A DNA stretch of 64,000 nucleotides from Paracoccus spongiarum (GTDB taxonomy: Bacteria > Pseudomonadota > Alphaproteobacteria > Rhodobacterales > Rhodobacteraceae), in assembly GCF_030732095.1 (NCBI RefSeq), contig NZ_JAVAMQ010000011.1:1-64000 (forward strand). Direction: 5' to 3'. The notes under the pieces are model-generated. The model was not told where the DNA came from. It saw only the letters and a list, made by a program, of their open reading frames with translations, and made no database searches. This document shows positions 34,068-44,631 of the stretch, piece after piece. Made by a program: the position numbers and the translations under genes. Numbering within the stretch: the first letter of the stretch is position 1; every line of letters begins with the position of its first letter.

Positions 34068-35519
34068 TTACATCAGTTTGCGGCGCCGTGTCACCTCGAT
34101 ATTCAGCTCGGTCAGCTTCTTGCGCAGGGTATTGCGATTAATTCCCAGCAGATCGGCGCAACGCAGCTGATTTCCGCCGGTGGCGTCCAGCGCGACCTGC
34201 AGCAGCGGGCGTTCGACTTCGCGCAGGATGCGGTCGTAGAGGCCCGGCGGCGGCAGCGCCTCTCCATGCAGGTCGAAATAGCGCTGCAGATGCGCCTCGA
34301 CCGCATCGGACAGCCGCGACGCTCCGCTGGCGAAGGGCATCGCGGCGCCGGGCACCGCCGGCTCGGGCGCGGGCGCAGCGACCGAGGCCATCGCGGGCGG
34401 GCGCGGCGCGCTCTGCTGGCTCAGCGTCTCGCGCATCTCGGCGGCCGTGATCGCCGGCCCGCTTGCGGTCAGCGCCAGGCGGCGCATGGTGTTCTCGAGT
34501 TCGCGCACATTGCCGGGAAAGGGATGGGCGCGCAGGATCGCGGCGGCCTCGTCCGACAGGCTGCGATCGGGCAGGCCCTGCGCCGCGGCCCGCGCCAGCA
34601 GATGCGCGGCCAGCGGCAGGATGTCGTCGACCCGCGCCCGCAGCGGCGGCACCGCCACGGTCACCCCGGCCAGCCGGTAGTACAGGTCCGAGCGCAGCCG
34701 CCCCGACGCGACATCGGCCTGCGGATCGGGGCCGGTGGTGGCCACGATGCGCGGCGCGCTCGCGCGGTCGGGGCCGGCCTCCATCGACTCGATCAGCCCG
34801 ATCAGCCGGGCCTGCGCGGCGGCGTCGAAGCCTGCGGGGTTCTCGATCAGGATGGTGCCGGCCCGCGCCTTCTCGGCGGCGCGGCCCACGGAATCCTCGG
34901 CCGCATCGGCCGCCGTCAGGATCGCCAGACCCCGGTCGCGCCGGTCCGAGAGGTCGTGGAACGACCGCGCGATGGTCGTCTTGCCGACCCCCGCCTCGCC
35001 GGCGATGATCACCGGCAGATCGGCGTTCAGCACCCGCGCGACCATGCGGAACAGCGCCTGCATGGCCGGCGCATGGCCGATCAGCGGCATCGTCGGGTCG
35101 GCGCTTTCGCGCGGCGTCGGAATCGGCTCGCCGGCGCCGGCATCCGAGCGGCGCGGGCGACGCGACAGGGCCTGTCCGGCCTTGCTCATCAGGTCGGGCA
35201 GGTCGAAGGGCTTGGGCAGGTATTCGAAGGCCTCGGCCTCGGTGGCGCGGATCGCGGTGACGATGGTGTTCTGCGCCGAGATCACGATCACGGGCAGGTC
35301 GGGGCGCGCCTCGCGGATCGCGGGGATGCGGTCGATGCCGTTGCCATCGGGCATCATCACGTCGGTGATCACCAGATCGCCCCGGCCCTCCTCGACCCAT
35401 TTGGTCAGCTGGGCAAGGCTGCCGGTCGCGTGGACCCGGCAGCCGGCGCGGGTCAGCGCCTGGGTCAGCACCGTGCGGATGGTGCGGTCGTCATCGGCGA
35501 TCAGAACGGTTCCGTCCAT
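34068..35519 (-). CDS. ntrC: NtrC, nitrogen response regulator lacking GAFTGA and Walker B acid
   Basis: A 483-residue regulator: receiver with Asp53 (VITDVMMPDGNG), a reduced AAA+ domain with Walker A GEAGVGKT (174-181), and a C-terminal Fis DNA-binding helix-turn-helix (GNQLRCADLLGINRNTLRK). GAFTGA is missing and the Walker B box reads TILIEN in place of hydrophobics-DE. This matches the form known from Rhodobacter capsulatus NtrC, which activates sigma-70 polymerase. The gap before ntrY is 64 bases; the stop of ntrB is 11 bases upstream. Confidence 0.93.
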   Translation of the reverse strand: MDGTVLIADDDRTIRTVLTQALTRAGCRVHATGSLAQLTKWVEEGRGDLVITDVMMPDGNGIDRIPAIREARPDLPVIVISAQNTIVTAIRATEAEAFEYLPKPFDLPDLMSKAGQALSRRPRRSDAGAGEPIPTPRESADPTMPLIGHAPAMQALFRMVARVLNADLPVIIAGEAGVGKTTIARSFHDLSDRRDRGLAILTAADAAEDSVGRAAEKARAGTILIENPAGFDAAAQARLIGLIESMEAGPDRASAPRIVATTGPDPQADVASGRLRSDLYYRLAGVTVAVPPLRARVDDILPLAAHLLARAAAQGLPDRSLSDEAAAILRAHPFPGNVRELENTMRRLALTASGPAITAAEMRETLSQQSAPRPPAMASVAAPAPEPAVPGAAMPFASGASRLSDAVEAHLQRYFDLHGEALPPPGLYDRILREVERPLLQVALDATGGNQLRCADLLGINRNTLRKKLTELNIEVTRRRKLM

Positions 35520-35530
35520 GGCGTCGGTCC

Positions 35531-36649
35531 TTATGCCTTGGGCAATGAGATGCGAAAGCTGGTGCGCCCGGGGCGGCTTTCCACCCGCAGCAGCGCGCCG
35601 TGATCGGTGATGATCTTGCTGACCAGCGCGAGGCCCAGCCCGGTGCCGTTCTCGCGGCCAGACACGAAGGGCTCGAAGATCTGGTCGGCGATGGCGGCGG
35701 GAAGGCCGGGGCCGTTGTCCTCGATGGCGATCTGCAAGGGCAGCGGCCGGCCGGCGGGATCGGCCTCGTCGGGCGGCAGCCGCAGGGTGTGGTCATAGAA
35801 GCTGTGCAGCCGGATGGTGGCGACCTCGGTGCCGGCCAGCGCCTCGGCGGCGTTCTTGACGAGGTTGAGGCAGACTTGCGTCAGCTGGTCCGCATCGGCC
35901 AGTGCCGGCGGCAGCGAGGGGTCGTAATCGGCCACCAGCGTGATGCGCCGCGCAAAGCCGACCGCGGCCGAGCGGCGCACCCGCTCCAGCACGTCATGCA
36001 CATTGACCGGCGCCAGCCGCGGCGCCGAGGTGTCGCCAAAGCGTTCGACCTGATCCAGCAGCGCAACGATGCGGCGCGATTCGCTGACAATCATCTCGGC
36101 CATCTCGCGATCCTCGGGGGTCGCGTTCATCGCCATCAGCTGGGCCGCGCCGCGGATTCCGGCCAGCGGGTTCTTGATCTCGTGGGCCAGCATCTCGGCC
36201 ATCCCGATGGCGCTGCGCGCGGCGGTGCGCACCGCGCGGCTGTGATATTGCAGCCCGGCATCGGTCAGCGGCACCAGCACGAAGCTGACCGCCCCGCCCG
36301 CGGCGCCCGCCGGACCCGCATGGATGGCGGCGCGGCGTTCCTCGTGGCCGCCCGCGCGATCGTCGATCTCGAACCGGACCTCGCCCTGATACAGCGCCTC
36401 GCCGCTGGCCATCACCCGGCCCAGAAGTGGCCGCAGCGCCGGGAAGATGCGCAGCCGCTTGGACATCGACTCGCCGTCGATGGCCTTGCCGAAGGTCGAG
36501 TTGCGCGAGATGTTCAGCCAGACCTCGGCCGCGTCGTTCAGCGCCGCGACCCGGCCCTTGGCGTCCAGGATCAGCGCCGGCAGCGGGATCGCGTTCCAGC
36601 CGGGGCCCGGCTCTGCCTCGCGGAAATCGGACGGCCTCGGGCAGGTCAT
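35531..36649 (-). CDS. ntrB: NtrB, nitrogen-sensing histidine kinase
   Basis: A 372-residue soluble kinase/phosphatase acting on NtrC. PAS-type N-terminal domain (PLPALILDAKGRVAALNDAA), H-box EMLAHEIKNPLAGIRGAAQL, HATPase motifs NLVKNAAEAL, EDNGPGLP and GTGLGLALV. It has no membrane segments. ATG 36649 overlaps the dusB stop by 4 bases. Confidence 0.94.
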   Translation of the reverse strand: MTCPRPSDFREAEPGPGWNAIPLPALILDAKGRVAALNDAAEVWLNISRNSTFGKAIDGESMSKRLRIFPALRPLLGRVMASGEALYQGEVRFEIDDRAGGHEERRAAIHAGPAGAAGGAVSFVLVPLTDAGLQYHSRAVRTAARSAIGMAEMLAHEIKNPLAGIRGAAQLMAMNATPEDREMAEMIVSESRRIVALLDQVERFGDTSAPRLAPVNVHDVLERVRRSAAVGFARRITLVADYDPSLPPALADADQLTQVCLNLVKNAAEALAGTEVATIRLHSFYDHTLRLPPDEADPAGRPLPLQIAIEDNGPGLPAAIADQIFEPFVSGRENGTGLGLALVSKIITDHGALLRVESRPGRTSFRISLPKA

Positions 36650-37647
36650 GCGGCGATCTCCCCGGCCTCGGCGAAGGCCAGCCGGATCAGCGCCCGCGTG
36701 GCGGCCTGGCTGTCGGCGCGCAGCATCTCGGCGCGCAGGGGTGCGCCATTCGCCTCGGCATACCAGCCCAGATGCTTGCGGGCCACGCGCAGGCCCAGAT
36801 CGCTGCCATAGAAGCCCAGCATGTCGTCGTAATGCGCCTCGACCGCATCGGCCAGCGCCGCGCCGCACGGGATCGCGGGCGCCGCGCAGCCCCACAGCTG
36901 ATGCGCGATCTGCGCCAGCCGCCACGGCGCCCCCTGCGCGCCGCGCCCGACCATCACCGCCTCGGCGCCCGATTCCGCCAGCGCCGCCCGCGCCGTCGCC
37001 GCATCGACGACATCGCCATTGGCGACAAGGGGTGGACGCCCCGGCAGGTTGGCCACCCCGGCGATCCGCGACCAGTCGGCGCGGCCCTTGTAGAATTGCG
37101 CGCGGGTGCGGCCATGCACCGTCAGCATCCGCACGCCGGCATCTGTGGCGCGGCGGGCCAGGTCGGCGGCGTTCAGGCAGGTCTCGTCCCAGCCCAGCCG
37201 CATCTTCAGCGTGACCGGCACCGCGACCGCGCCGACCACCGCGTCGATCAGGCTCAGCGCGTGGTCCAGATCGCGCATCAGCGCCGCGCCCGACAGCCCG
37301 CCGGTGACCTTCTTGGCCGGGCAGCCCATGTTGATGTCGATGATCGCGGCGCCCATCGCCTCGACGATGCGCGCCGTCTCGGCCATCGGGCCCGCCTCGC
37401 GCCCGGCGATCTGGACCGAGACCGGCAGCCCGCCCTCGGTCAGCGCCTTCGCGCGCACCGATGCGCGGGTCGAGGGGCGCTGTGTCACCATCTCGGACGA
37501 GGCGACCATCTCGCTGACCATCAGCCCGGCGCCGTGGCGGGCGACGGCGCGGCGGAACGGCAGGTCGGTGATGCCGGCCATCGGCGCCAGAAACACCGGC
37601 GGCCCCAGCCGCGTCCTGCCCAAGATGATCGGTTCCGGCAATTGCAT
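36646..37647 (-). CDS. dusB: DusB (NifR3), tRNA-dihydrouridine synthase
   Basis: A 333-residue FMN enzyme that reduces uridine to dihydrouridine in tRNA. LAPMAGITDLPFR, INMGCPAKKVTGGLSGAALM and VHGRTRAQFYKG are diagnostic; the catalytic Cys lies in MGCPAKK. Start ATG 37647 with GAGGAA 6 bases upstream. First gene of the dusB-ntrBC unit, the same order as in many alphaproteobacteria (nifR3-ntrB-ntrC). Confidence 0.96.
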   Translation of the reverse strand: MQLPEPIILGRTRLGPPVFLAPMAGITDLPFRRAVARHGAGLMVSEMVASSEMVTQRPSTRASVRAKALTEGGLPVSVQIAGREAGPMAETARIVEAMGAAIIDINMGCPAKKVTGGLSGAALMRDLDHALSLIDAVVGAVAVPVTLKMRLGWDETCLNAADLARRATDAGVRMLTVHGRTRAQFYKGRADWSRIAGVANLPGRPPLVANGDVVDAATARAALAESGAEAVMVGRGAQGAPWRLAQIAHQLWGCAAPAIPCGAALADAVEAHYDDMLGFYGSDLGLRVARKHLGWYAEANGAPLRAEMLRADSQAATRALIRLAFAEAGEIAA

Positions 37648-37873
37648 GTTTTGTTCCTCACCCCTGCCCGCGGCCCCCGCAAGGATCGGCCTGTGCGGGT
37701 GCCACCGGCCGCGATGCACCCGGTCGTGACTGCACCACTTTTCGGCATTGTGCAAATTTTACAGGCAGTCGTGGCGCCGGCTCATGTCGCAACCATCCCG
37801 CCAGCCTGTCGCATCCGACATGGCCGCGGCGCGGTCGGCGTGGTTAGATGGCGCGGGCGAACCCGGAGTCAGC

Positions 37874-39256
<1,383 letters not shown>

Positions 39257-39362
39257 TGGCCGCGCGCGGCGCCTTGCCGCCGGCAGCCAAGCGCCGCGCT
39301 TGCCCCGACCGCCGGCGGTTGCTAACGCTTGGCGGACAGTGATCCCACGAATAGGCCCCAGA

Positions 39363-40250
39363 ATGTCCACGCGTCTTGCCCTCATCGCCCTGCTGACCCT
39401 GCCGCTTGCCGCCTGCCAGGGCGTCAGCCTGCCCGGACTGGGGGGCACGGACGAGGCGCCGGCGGCGCAGGGTCACAAGGGCCCTCCGGGCGTCTCGCCG
39501 CTGGAACAGCCGATCGAGACCGGCGCGGCCGCGCCCCGCGCCGTGGCGACGGCCGAGGCAACCACGATGAACACCGCCGCCTTCAGCGCGCGGGGCAACG
39601 AGCCGTTCTGGTCGGTGGACGTGGCGGGCAGCACCGCGATCTACAAGACGCCCGAGAACCAGAAGGGCCGCGCGGTCCGCGTCAACCGCCTGACCTTCGC
39701 CGAGGGCGTGGAATATGTCGGCGTGCTGAACGGGCGGCCCTTCGCGCTGACCGTCCGCAGCCGCCAGTGCCAGGACAGCATGGCCGGCGAGAAATTCCCG
39801 ATGACGGCAACCCTGATCGTGTCCGGCCGCAGCAATGCCGGCTGTGCGCGCCCCGCGACCGCCGAGGTCGCGGCGGCGGTGGCGGCCGTCAAGGCGCCTG
39901 CCCCGGCCGAGCCGCGCGCAAGGGCGGCCGCGCCGAAGCCCGCCGCGCCAAGCCCGGCCCGCGCTGCGCCGGCACCCGCCGCCACAACGCCTGCGCCGAC
40001 GACCAGCAGCCCGGCCCCTGCAAGTTCCACACCGGCGACCCCGGCACCGGCCGCGACGGCCCCTGCGACCCCGGCACCCTCTTCCACGGCGCCTTCGACC
40101 CCGGCGCCTTCGACCACGGCGCCTTCGACCGCGGCGCCCGCGACGACCCTGCCGGCGCCGGCCATGACGCTGCCCACCACGCCGCCGGTCCTGCCGCCCG
40201 CGCCGGCGGCATCCACGACCACGCCCGAGGCCGCGACCGACGGCAACTAG
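39363..40250 (+). CDS. COG3650-like lipoprotein with Thr/Pro/Ala repeat tail
   Basis: A 295-residue protein. Lipobox LAAC (Cys18) after a short signal. Residues about 70-160 hold a conserved COG3650 domain ([20 protein letters not shown], then [19 protein letters not shown]), a small beta barrel thought to bind small ligands. From about residue 170 on it is a low-complexity tail of Ala-Pro-Ala with TPAPATTAPST-type units, encoded by an imperfect 12-15-bp DNA repeat (about 40070-40140). The tail is probably a flexible spacer toward the cell wall. Function unknown. Confidence 0.8.
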   Translation: MSTRLALIALLTLPLAACQGVSLPGLGGTDEAPAAQGHKGPPGVSPLEQPIETGAAAPRAVATAEATTMNTAAFSARGNEPFWSVDVAGSTAIYKTPENQKGRAVRVNRLTFAEGVEYVGVLNGRPFALTVRSRQCQDSMAGEKFPMTATLIVSGRSNAGCARPATAEVAAAVAAVKAPAPAEPRARAAAPKPAAPSPARAAPAPAATTPAPTTSSPAPASSTPATPAPAATAPATPAPSSTAPSTPAPSTTAPSTAAPATTLPAPAMTLPTTPPVLPPAPAASTTTPEAATDGN

Positions 40251-40369
40251 GCCGCGACGGCCGCATTGCGGCCCAGATGACGCAGTCCGCTGGTGAAAAT
40301 GCGCGGGCGGGCTGCAATCCGGCGGCCCCGCCGCTATGATCCGGACATCCGCCGAACGAGGAAACCCCG

Positions 40370-42565
40370 ATGCGCCGATCCCTGTTAACCCGCCGCCTGC
40401 TGGCGACGACCCTGCCGGCGGCCCTTGTGATGGGGTCGGTGTCCTCGACCGCCGTGGCCGACCCGATGCTGGCGCGCAACCTGTCCAGCTTTGGCCTTCC
40501 GGGCGGGATCGACACGCCGACCGCCGAGACACTGGCCGATGGCACGCTGGGCGCCTCGCTGTCCTGGTCGGACTATGCCCGGCGCAGCAACGTGCTGTTC
40601 CAGGCGCTGCCGGATCTCAGCGTCGTGCTGCGCTATTCCCGCGTCGAGGGGATCAACGATTTCCGCGGCGAGGGCTATATCTCGGACCGCTCGCTTGACC
40701 TGCATTACCAGCTGCTGGACGAACAGGGCTGGCGGCCGGCCGTCGCCGTGGGTCTGCGCGACTTCCTGGGCACCGGGGTCTATTCGGGCGAATACATCGT
40801 CGCGACCCGCAATGTCACGCCGGCGATCCGCGTCTCGGCCGGCCTCGGCTGGGGCACGCTGGCCGGCAAGCCGCGCACCATCGACGTCGCGGACGAGGGC
40901 GGCACGCCCAATGTCGATGACTGGTTCACCGGCGGCGCGAATCCCTTCGGCTCGGTCAGCTGGCAGGTCAATGACCGCCTCAGCCTGGTCGCGGAATATT
41001 CCAACGACACCTATCTGGCCCGCTACAGCAACGGCCGGGAGTTCCAGCAGGGCGATGCCGAACCCGGCAGCAACCTGAACCTGGGCGCCTATTACCGTCT
41101 GGGCCGCAATTACGAGCTTGGCCTCTACACGATCGGCGGCGAGACTTTCGGCGCGCAGTTCTCGCTGGCGCTGAACCCGCGCGAGGCGCCCTATCCCTCG
41201 GGCCTCGAAAAGGCTCCGGCGCCGGTCCGGCCGCGGCCCGCGCCCGCGGCCGATCCCGACGGCTGGTCGGGCAGCTGGTCGCAGGACCCCACCGCGCAGC
41301 CCGCCATCCAGAAGGCGCTGGGCGATGCGATGGCCGAGGAGGGCCAGATCCTCGAGGCAATGGCACTGTCGGCGAACCGTGCCGAGGTGCGCATCCGCAA
41401 CCAGCGCTATGTGAACCAGGCCGAGGCGGTCGGGCGCACCGCGCGGCTGATGAGCCGCGCCCTGCCGCCCTCGGTCGAGACGCTGGTGATCACCTCGACC
41501 GCCGACGGCGTGCCGACCTCGTCGGTGACGCTGCGCCGGTCCGACCTCGAGCGGCTGGAAAACACCGAGGCCGGGCAGATCGCCGCCGCCTCGCTGCTGT
41601 CGGACGCGCCGGCCTATGCCGAGGGCATGGTCCGCAGCCCCGGCATCTATCCGCGCTTTCGCTGGAACATCCGGCCCTATCTGGATCTCGGCGTCTTCAG
41701 CGCCGAGGACGGGCTGACCCACGAGGTCGGCGCCCAGGCCCGCGCCAGCTACGAGATCGTGCCGGGCCTCGTGCTGACCGGCGCCCTGCGCCAGCGCGTC
41801 TTCGGCAATATCGACCAGCGCGGGCCGGGCATCGGTCTGCCGGGCACGCGCGGACAGTATTACACGCCCGAGGAATACCTTGCCGATCCGGCCCTGGAAA
41901 CGACGCCGCAGGGCGTGCCGCGGGTGCGGTCGGACACGCGGATGTATACGGGCAACAGCAGCCCCACCATCCCCGAACTGACCCTGGCCTGGTATGCCAA
42001 GCCGACCGAGACGGTCTATACCCGCGTCACCGCCGGCCTTCTGGAACGCGCCTATGGCGGCGTCTCGGCCGAGGCGCTGTGGAAGCCCGCGAACTCGCCC
42101 CTGGCTCTCGGGATCGAGGTCAACCGGGTGCGCAAGCGCGATTTCGACAGCCTGCTGGATTTCCGCGACTACGAGGTGACGACCGGCCATGTCTCGGCCT
42201 ATTACGAGTTCGCGCAGGGCTTCACCGCGCAACTGGATGTCGGCCAGTATCTGGCGGGTGACCGGGGCGCGACGGTCACGCTGACGCGGGAATTCGCGAA
42301 TGGCTGGCGCATCGGCGCCTTTGCCACCAAGACCGATCTCAGCGCCGAGGAATTCGGCGAGGGCAGCTTTGACAAGGGCATCTCGCTGTCCATCCCGATC
42401 GGATGGGCGACCGGCCAGCCGACGCGCGACCGCGCCGGCACCACGCTGCGGTCCCTGTCGCGCGACGGCGGGGCGCGGCTGGAGGTCCAGGATCGCCTGT
42501 ATGACCGCGTACGCGAAAGCCATTCGGTCAGGCTTTATGACGGCTGGGGGAGGTTCTGGCGATGA
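40370..42565 (+). CDS. yjbH: YjbH-like outer-membrane protein of exopolysaccharide synthesis
   Basis: A 731-residue protein with a signal peptide cleaved near ADP (about residue 30) and mostly beta strands with aromatic ends, fitting a YjbH/capsule GfcD-type barrel. Matches include SSFGLPGGIDTPTAETLADG and the later GIYPRFRWNIRPYLDLGVF, plus YGGVSAEALWKPANSPLALG. The E. coli yjbEFGH operon is induced by envelope stress and alters extracellular polysaccharide. Its stop overlaps the yjbF start by 4 bases. Confidence 0.85.
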   Translation: MRRSLLTRRLLATTLPAALVMGSVSSTAVADPMLARNLSSFGLPGGIDTPTAETLADGTLGASLSWSDYARRSNVLFQALPDLSVVLRYSRVEGINDFRGEGYISDRSLDLHYQLLDEQGWRPAVAVGLRDFLGTGVYSGEYIVATRNVTPAIRVSAGLGWGTLAGKPRTIDVADEGGTPNVDDWFTGGANPFGSVSWQVNDRLSLVAEYSNDTYLARYSNGREFQQGDAEPGSNLNLGAYYRLGRNYELGLYTIGGETFGAQFSLALNPREAPYPSGLEKAPAPVRPRPAPAADPDGWSGSWSQDPTAQPAIQKALGDAMAEEGQILEAMALSANRAEVRIRNQRYVNQAEAVGRTARLMSRALPPSVETLVITSTADGVPTSSVTLRRSDLERLENTEAGQIAAASLLSDAPAYAEGMVRSPGIYPRFRWNIRPYLDLGVFSAEDGLTHEVGAQARASYEIVPGLVLTGALRQRVFGNIDQRGPGIGLPGTRGQYYTPEEYLADPALETTPQGVPRVRSDTRMYTGNSSPTIPELTLAWYAKPTETVYTRVTAGLLERAYGGVSAEALWKPANSPLALGIEVNRVRKRDFDSLLDFRDYEVTTGHVSAYYEFAQGFTAQLDVGQYLAGDRGATVTLTREFANGWRIGAFATKTDLSAEEFGEGSFDKGISLSIPIGWATGQPTRDRAGTTLRSLSRDGGARLEVQDRLYDRVRESHSVRLYDGWGRFWR

Positions 42566-43221
42566 CGGCGGCCCGCAATTGCGTTCTGACGGGCGCCCTT
42601 CTGGCGCTGCTGGCCGGGTGCGGCAATGGCAGCGGCGACGAGACCGACAGCGGTCCCCTGGGCGCTCTGGCCGGAGCGGTGGCGCAGACGGTCGCCGCGC
42701 GTCGCGCGCCCGAAACGCCCGCCGCCCCGCCGAAATCGGCGCAGGAGGCCGCGGCCGAGGCGCTGCGCGTCAATCCCGGCCCGCTGATCCAGGTCGGCTT
42801 CGAACAGCTTGGCCGCACCCAGGTCATGGCAATGACCGGGCAGAACGGCGCGCTGCGCACCTACATGACGCCCGCCGAAGAGGCGCTGATCCTGCGCGGG
42901 GGGATGCTGGTCGGCACCCGCGGCCTTGGCCATGACCTGTCCGTGGCCGAGCCGCGCACCGAGGCGCTGATCCGCGCCGGCGGCTCGGGCAACGGCCAGC
43001 GGACCATGCGCTATTTCAGCGGCGACGGGCTGGAACGCCCGCTGCAATTCGACTGCAGCGTGGGCCCCGGCCCCACCGCCGGCATCACCATCGAAAGCTG
43101 CGCGGGCCACGGCACCAGCTTCCAGAACAACTATCTGGTCCAGGGCGGCCAGATCGCGGTATCGCGGCAATGGATCGGCCCGAATCTGGGCTATGTCACC
43201 ATCCAGACCCTGCGACCCTGA
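42562..43221 (+). CDS. yjbF: YjbF-like lipoprotein (GfcB family)
   Basis: A 219-residue lipoprotein; lipobox LLAGC with Cys20. The C-terminal ANS (FEQLGRTQVMAMTGQNGALR, MLVGTRGLGHDLSVAEP, YVTIQTLRP) is a GfcB/YjbF core. Works with yjbH in polysaccharide secretion. Residues 25-70 are Ala/Pro-rich linker. The usual yjbG gene is not present between the two. Confidence 0.82.
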   Translation: MTAARNCVLTGALLALLAGCGNGSGDETDSGPLGALAGAVAQTVAARRAPETPAAPPKSAQEAAAEALRVNPGPLIQVGFEQLGRTQVMAMTGQNGALRTYMTPAEEALILRGGMLVGTRGLGHDLSVAEPRTEALIRAGGSGNGQRTMRYFSGDGLERPLQFDCSVGPGPTAGITIESCAGHGTSFQNNYLVQGGQIAVSRQWIGPNLGYVTIQTLRP

Positions 43222-43260
43222 CCGCGCCCCCTTCCGTGCGACCGCGCCCCCTTCCGCGCG
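43221..43260. repeat. Two-copy 20-bp tandem repeat after yjbF
   Basis: ACCGCGCCCCCTTCCGTGCG (43221-43240) and a second copy (43241-43260) differing by one base (T to C). It begins at the last base of the yjbF stop. Likely a small slippage duplication in the 3' untranslated region. Confidence 0.75.
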
Positions 43261-43278
43261 ACCGCACAGACGACCAAA

Positions 43279-43304
43279 GCCGGCCCGCGAGGGCCGGCCT
43301 TTTC
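43279..43304 (+). terminator. Terminator of the yjbH-yjbF operon
   Basis: A perfect 8-base stem GCCGGCCC / GGGCCGGC, loop GCGA, then CTTTTCC. About 60 bases after the yjbF stop. Confidence 0.8.
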
Positions 43305-43364
43305 CTTTCGGTCGCTGCGCCGTGGCACCGCCATGCGGCGCATGAGCCCGGGAAACATCCACAT

Positions 43365-43398
43365 GGAAAAGGGGGCTGACCGATGGTCAACCCCCTTC
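43365..43398 (-). terminator. Terminator of the small minus-strand gene
   Basis: Read on the minus strand: AAGGGGGTTGACC, loop ATC, then GGTCAGCCCCCTTTTCC; one G-T pair in a 13-base stem and a short T run. It lies about 33 bases after the stop of the small exported protein. Confidence 0.75.
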
Positions 43399-43430
43399 AA
43401 ACAGACCGGAAGAACCGATCCGTCCCGAGA

Positions 43431-43634
43431 TCAGCTGTCGTCGTCGTCCGAAGCAACGGCGGCGATCACACCCAGCAGCAGCAGGGCGGGAACAACCAGG
43501 CCGGCGTTCGAGGAAGCGGCCGACTCTTCGACGACGACGGGCTCGACGTCGACGATGGGGGCGACATAGCCACCGGCCAGAGCCGAGGTGGCGGTCAGGC
43601 CGAGAGCGGCAGCGAAGGTAGCGAATTTGGTCAT
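43431..43634 (-). CDS. Small exported or membrane protein facing yjbHF
   Basis: A 67-residue protein: signal peptide MTKFATFAAALGLTATSALA with cleavage at ALA-GG, an acidic/Val middle, then one membrane helix (AGLVVPALLLLGVIAAVA) and a sharp acidic end SDDDDS. GGAG is 7 bases before ATG 43634; ATG 43640 is too close to it. It has its own terminator. Position recalls yjbE, a small secreted protein of the E. coli yjbEFGH operon, but sequence similarity is not clear. Function unknown. Confidence 0.75.
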   Translation of the reverse strand: MTKFATFAAALGLTATSALAGGYVAPIVDVEPVVVEESAASSNAGLVVPALLLLGVIAAVASDDDDS

Positions 43635-43832
43635 GATCATGCTCCGTTTCGTTTGAAGGCTGCCGTCTCCGGCAACATCGCTGCGACAGTTACACAATCC
43701 CGGACGGTTGAAAAGCAGCATTAAATCAAATCCGCCGAGGGCTTGGGAGCACTGTTGCATATTGGCCAACACCCACCCGACGGCCTGGTTCCGCATCGGC
43801 CCAAGCCTGCCGAAGGGCGGCGCAAATCCGCC

Positions 43833-44615
43833 TCAGCCGCGCCGGAAAACCTGCCCGATGATGAAGAACAGCGTGGCCGCCGCGACGATCGAGGGGCCGG
43901 CGGGACTGTCCAGATGCAGGCTGGCCCACAACCCTGCCGCGACCGACGCGGCGGCGATCAGCGCGGCCAGCGCGGCCATGCGCTCGGGCGTGGCGGCAAG
44001 GCCGCGCGCCGCCGCCGCCGGCACGATCAGCATGGCCGAGATCAACAGCGAGCCGACCACCCGAATCGCCAGCGCGACGACCACCGCCAGCGCCAGCGAC
44101 AGGATCAACCGTTCCAGCCGCGGATCGATTCCGGCAGCCATCGCCAGCTCTTCGTTCACCGTCGCCGTCACAAGCCGCTGCCAGCGCCAGGCAAGCAGGC
44201 CCAGGACCAGGGCGCCGCCGCCCCAGATCAGCGCCAGATCGGTCCAGCCGACCGCCAGGACATCGCCGAACAGGAAGCCCGCAAGGTCTGATCGCGCCGA
44301 GGGCACGAAGCTGATCGCCACCAGCCCGATCGCCAGTGCCGCATGGGCCAGCACCCCCAGCATCGTATCCATCACCTGCCCCCGCGCCACCAGAGCCGAA
44401 ACCAGCAGCGCCATCGCGATCGCGACCGCCAGCGTGCCGGCATAGATGGACATGCCGAAGGCAAGGCTGATCGCCACGCCAAGGATTGCCGCATGGGCCA
44501 TCGAATCCCCGAAATAGGCGATCCGGCGCCACACCACGAAGCTGCCAAGCGGTCCGGTCACCGCCGCCAGCCCAAGCCCGGCCAGCAGCGCCCGCAGAAA
44601 GAAATCGTCCAGCAT
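43833..44615 (-). CDS. znuB: ZnuB, zinc ABC transporter permease
   Basis: A 260-residue membrane protein of the ABC-3 family with about eight helices. WRRIAYFGDSMAHAAILGVA is the typical first helix and loop, and AAARGLAATPERM the coupling region. Forms the channel for Zn2+ taken from ZnuA. Starts 16 bases after the znuC stop. Confidence 0.93.
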   Translation of the reverse strand: MLDDFFLRALLAGLGLAAVTGPLGSFVVWRRIAYFGDSMAHAAILGVAISLAFGMSIYAGTLAVAIAMALLVSALVARGQVMDTMLGVLAHAALAIGLVAISFVPSARSDLAGFLFGDVLAVGWTDLALIWGGGALVLGLLAWRWQRLVTATVNEELAMAAGIDPRLERLILSLALAVVVALAIRVVGSLLISAMLIVPAAAARGLAATPERMAALAALIAAASVAAGLWASLHLDSPAGPSIVAAATLFFIIGQVFRRG

Positions 44616-44631
44616 GTCCGTGTCCTGACGC

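Noticed and set aside
43221..43260. 20-bp tandem repeat as a regulatory array
   Set aside because: Only two copies in a 3' untranslated region; best explained by slippage.
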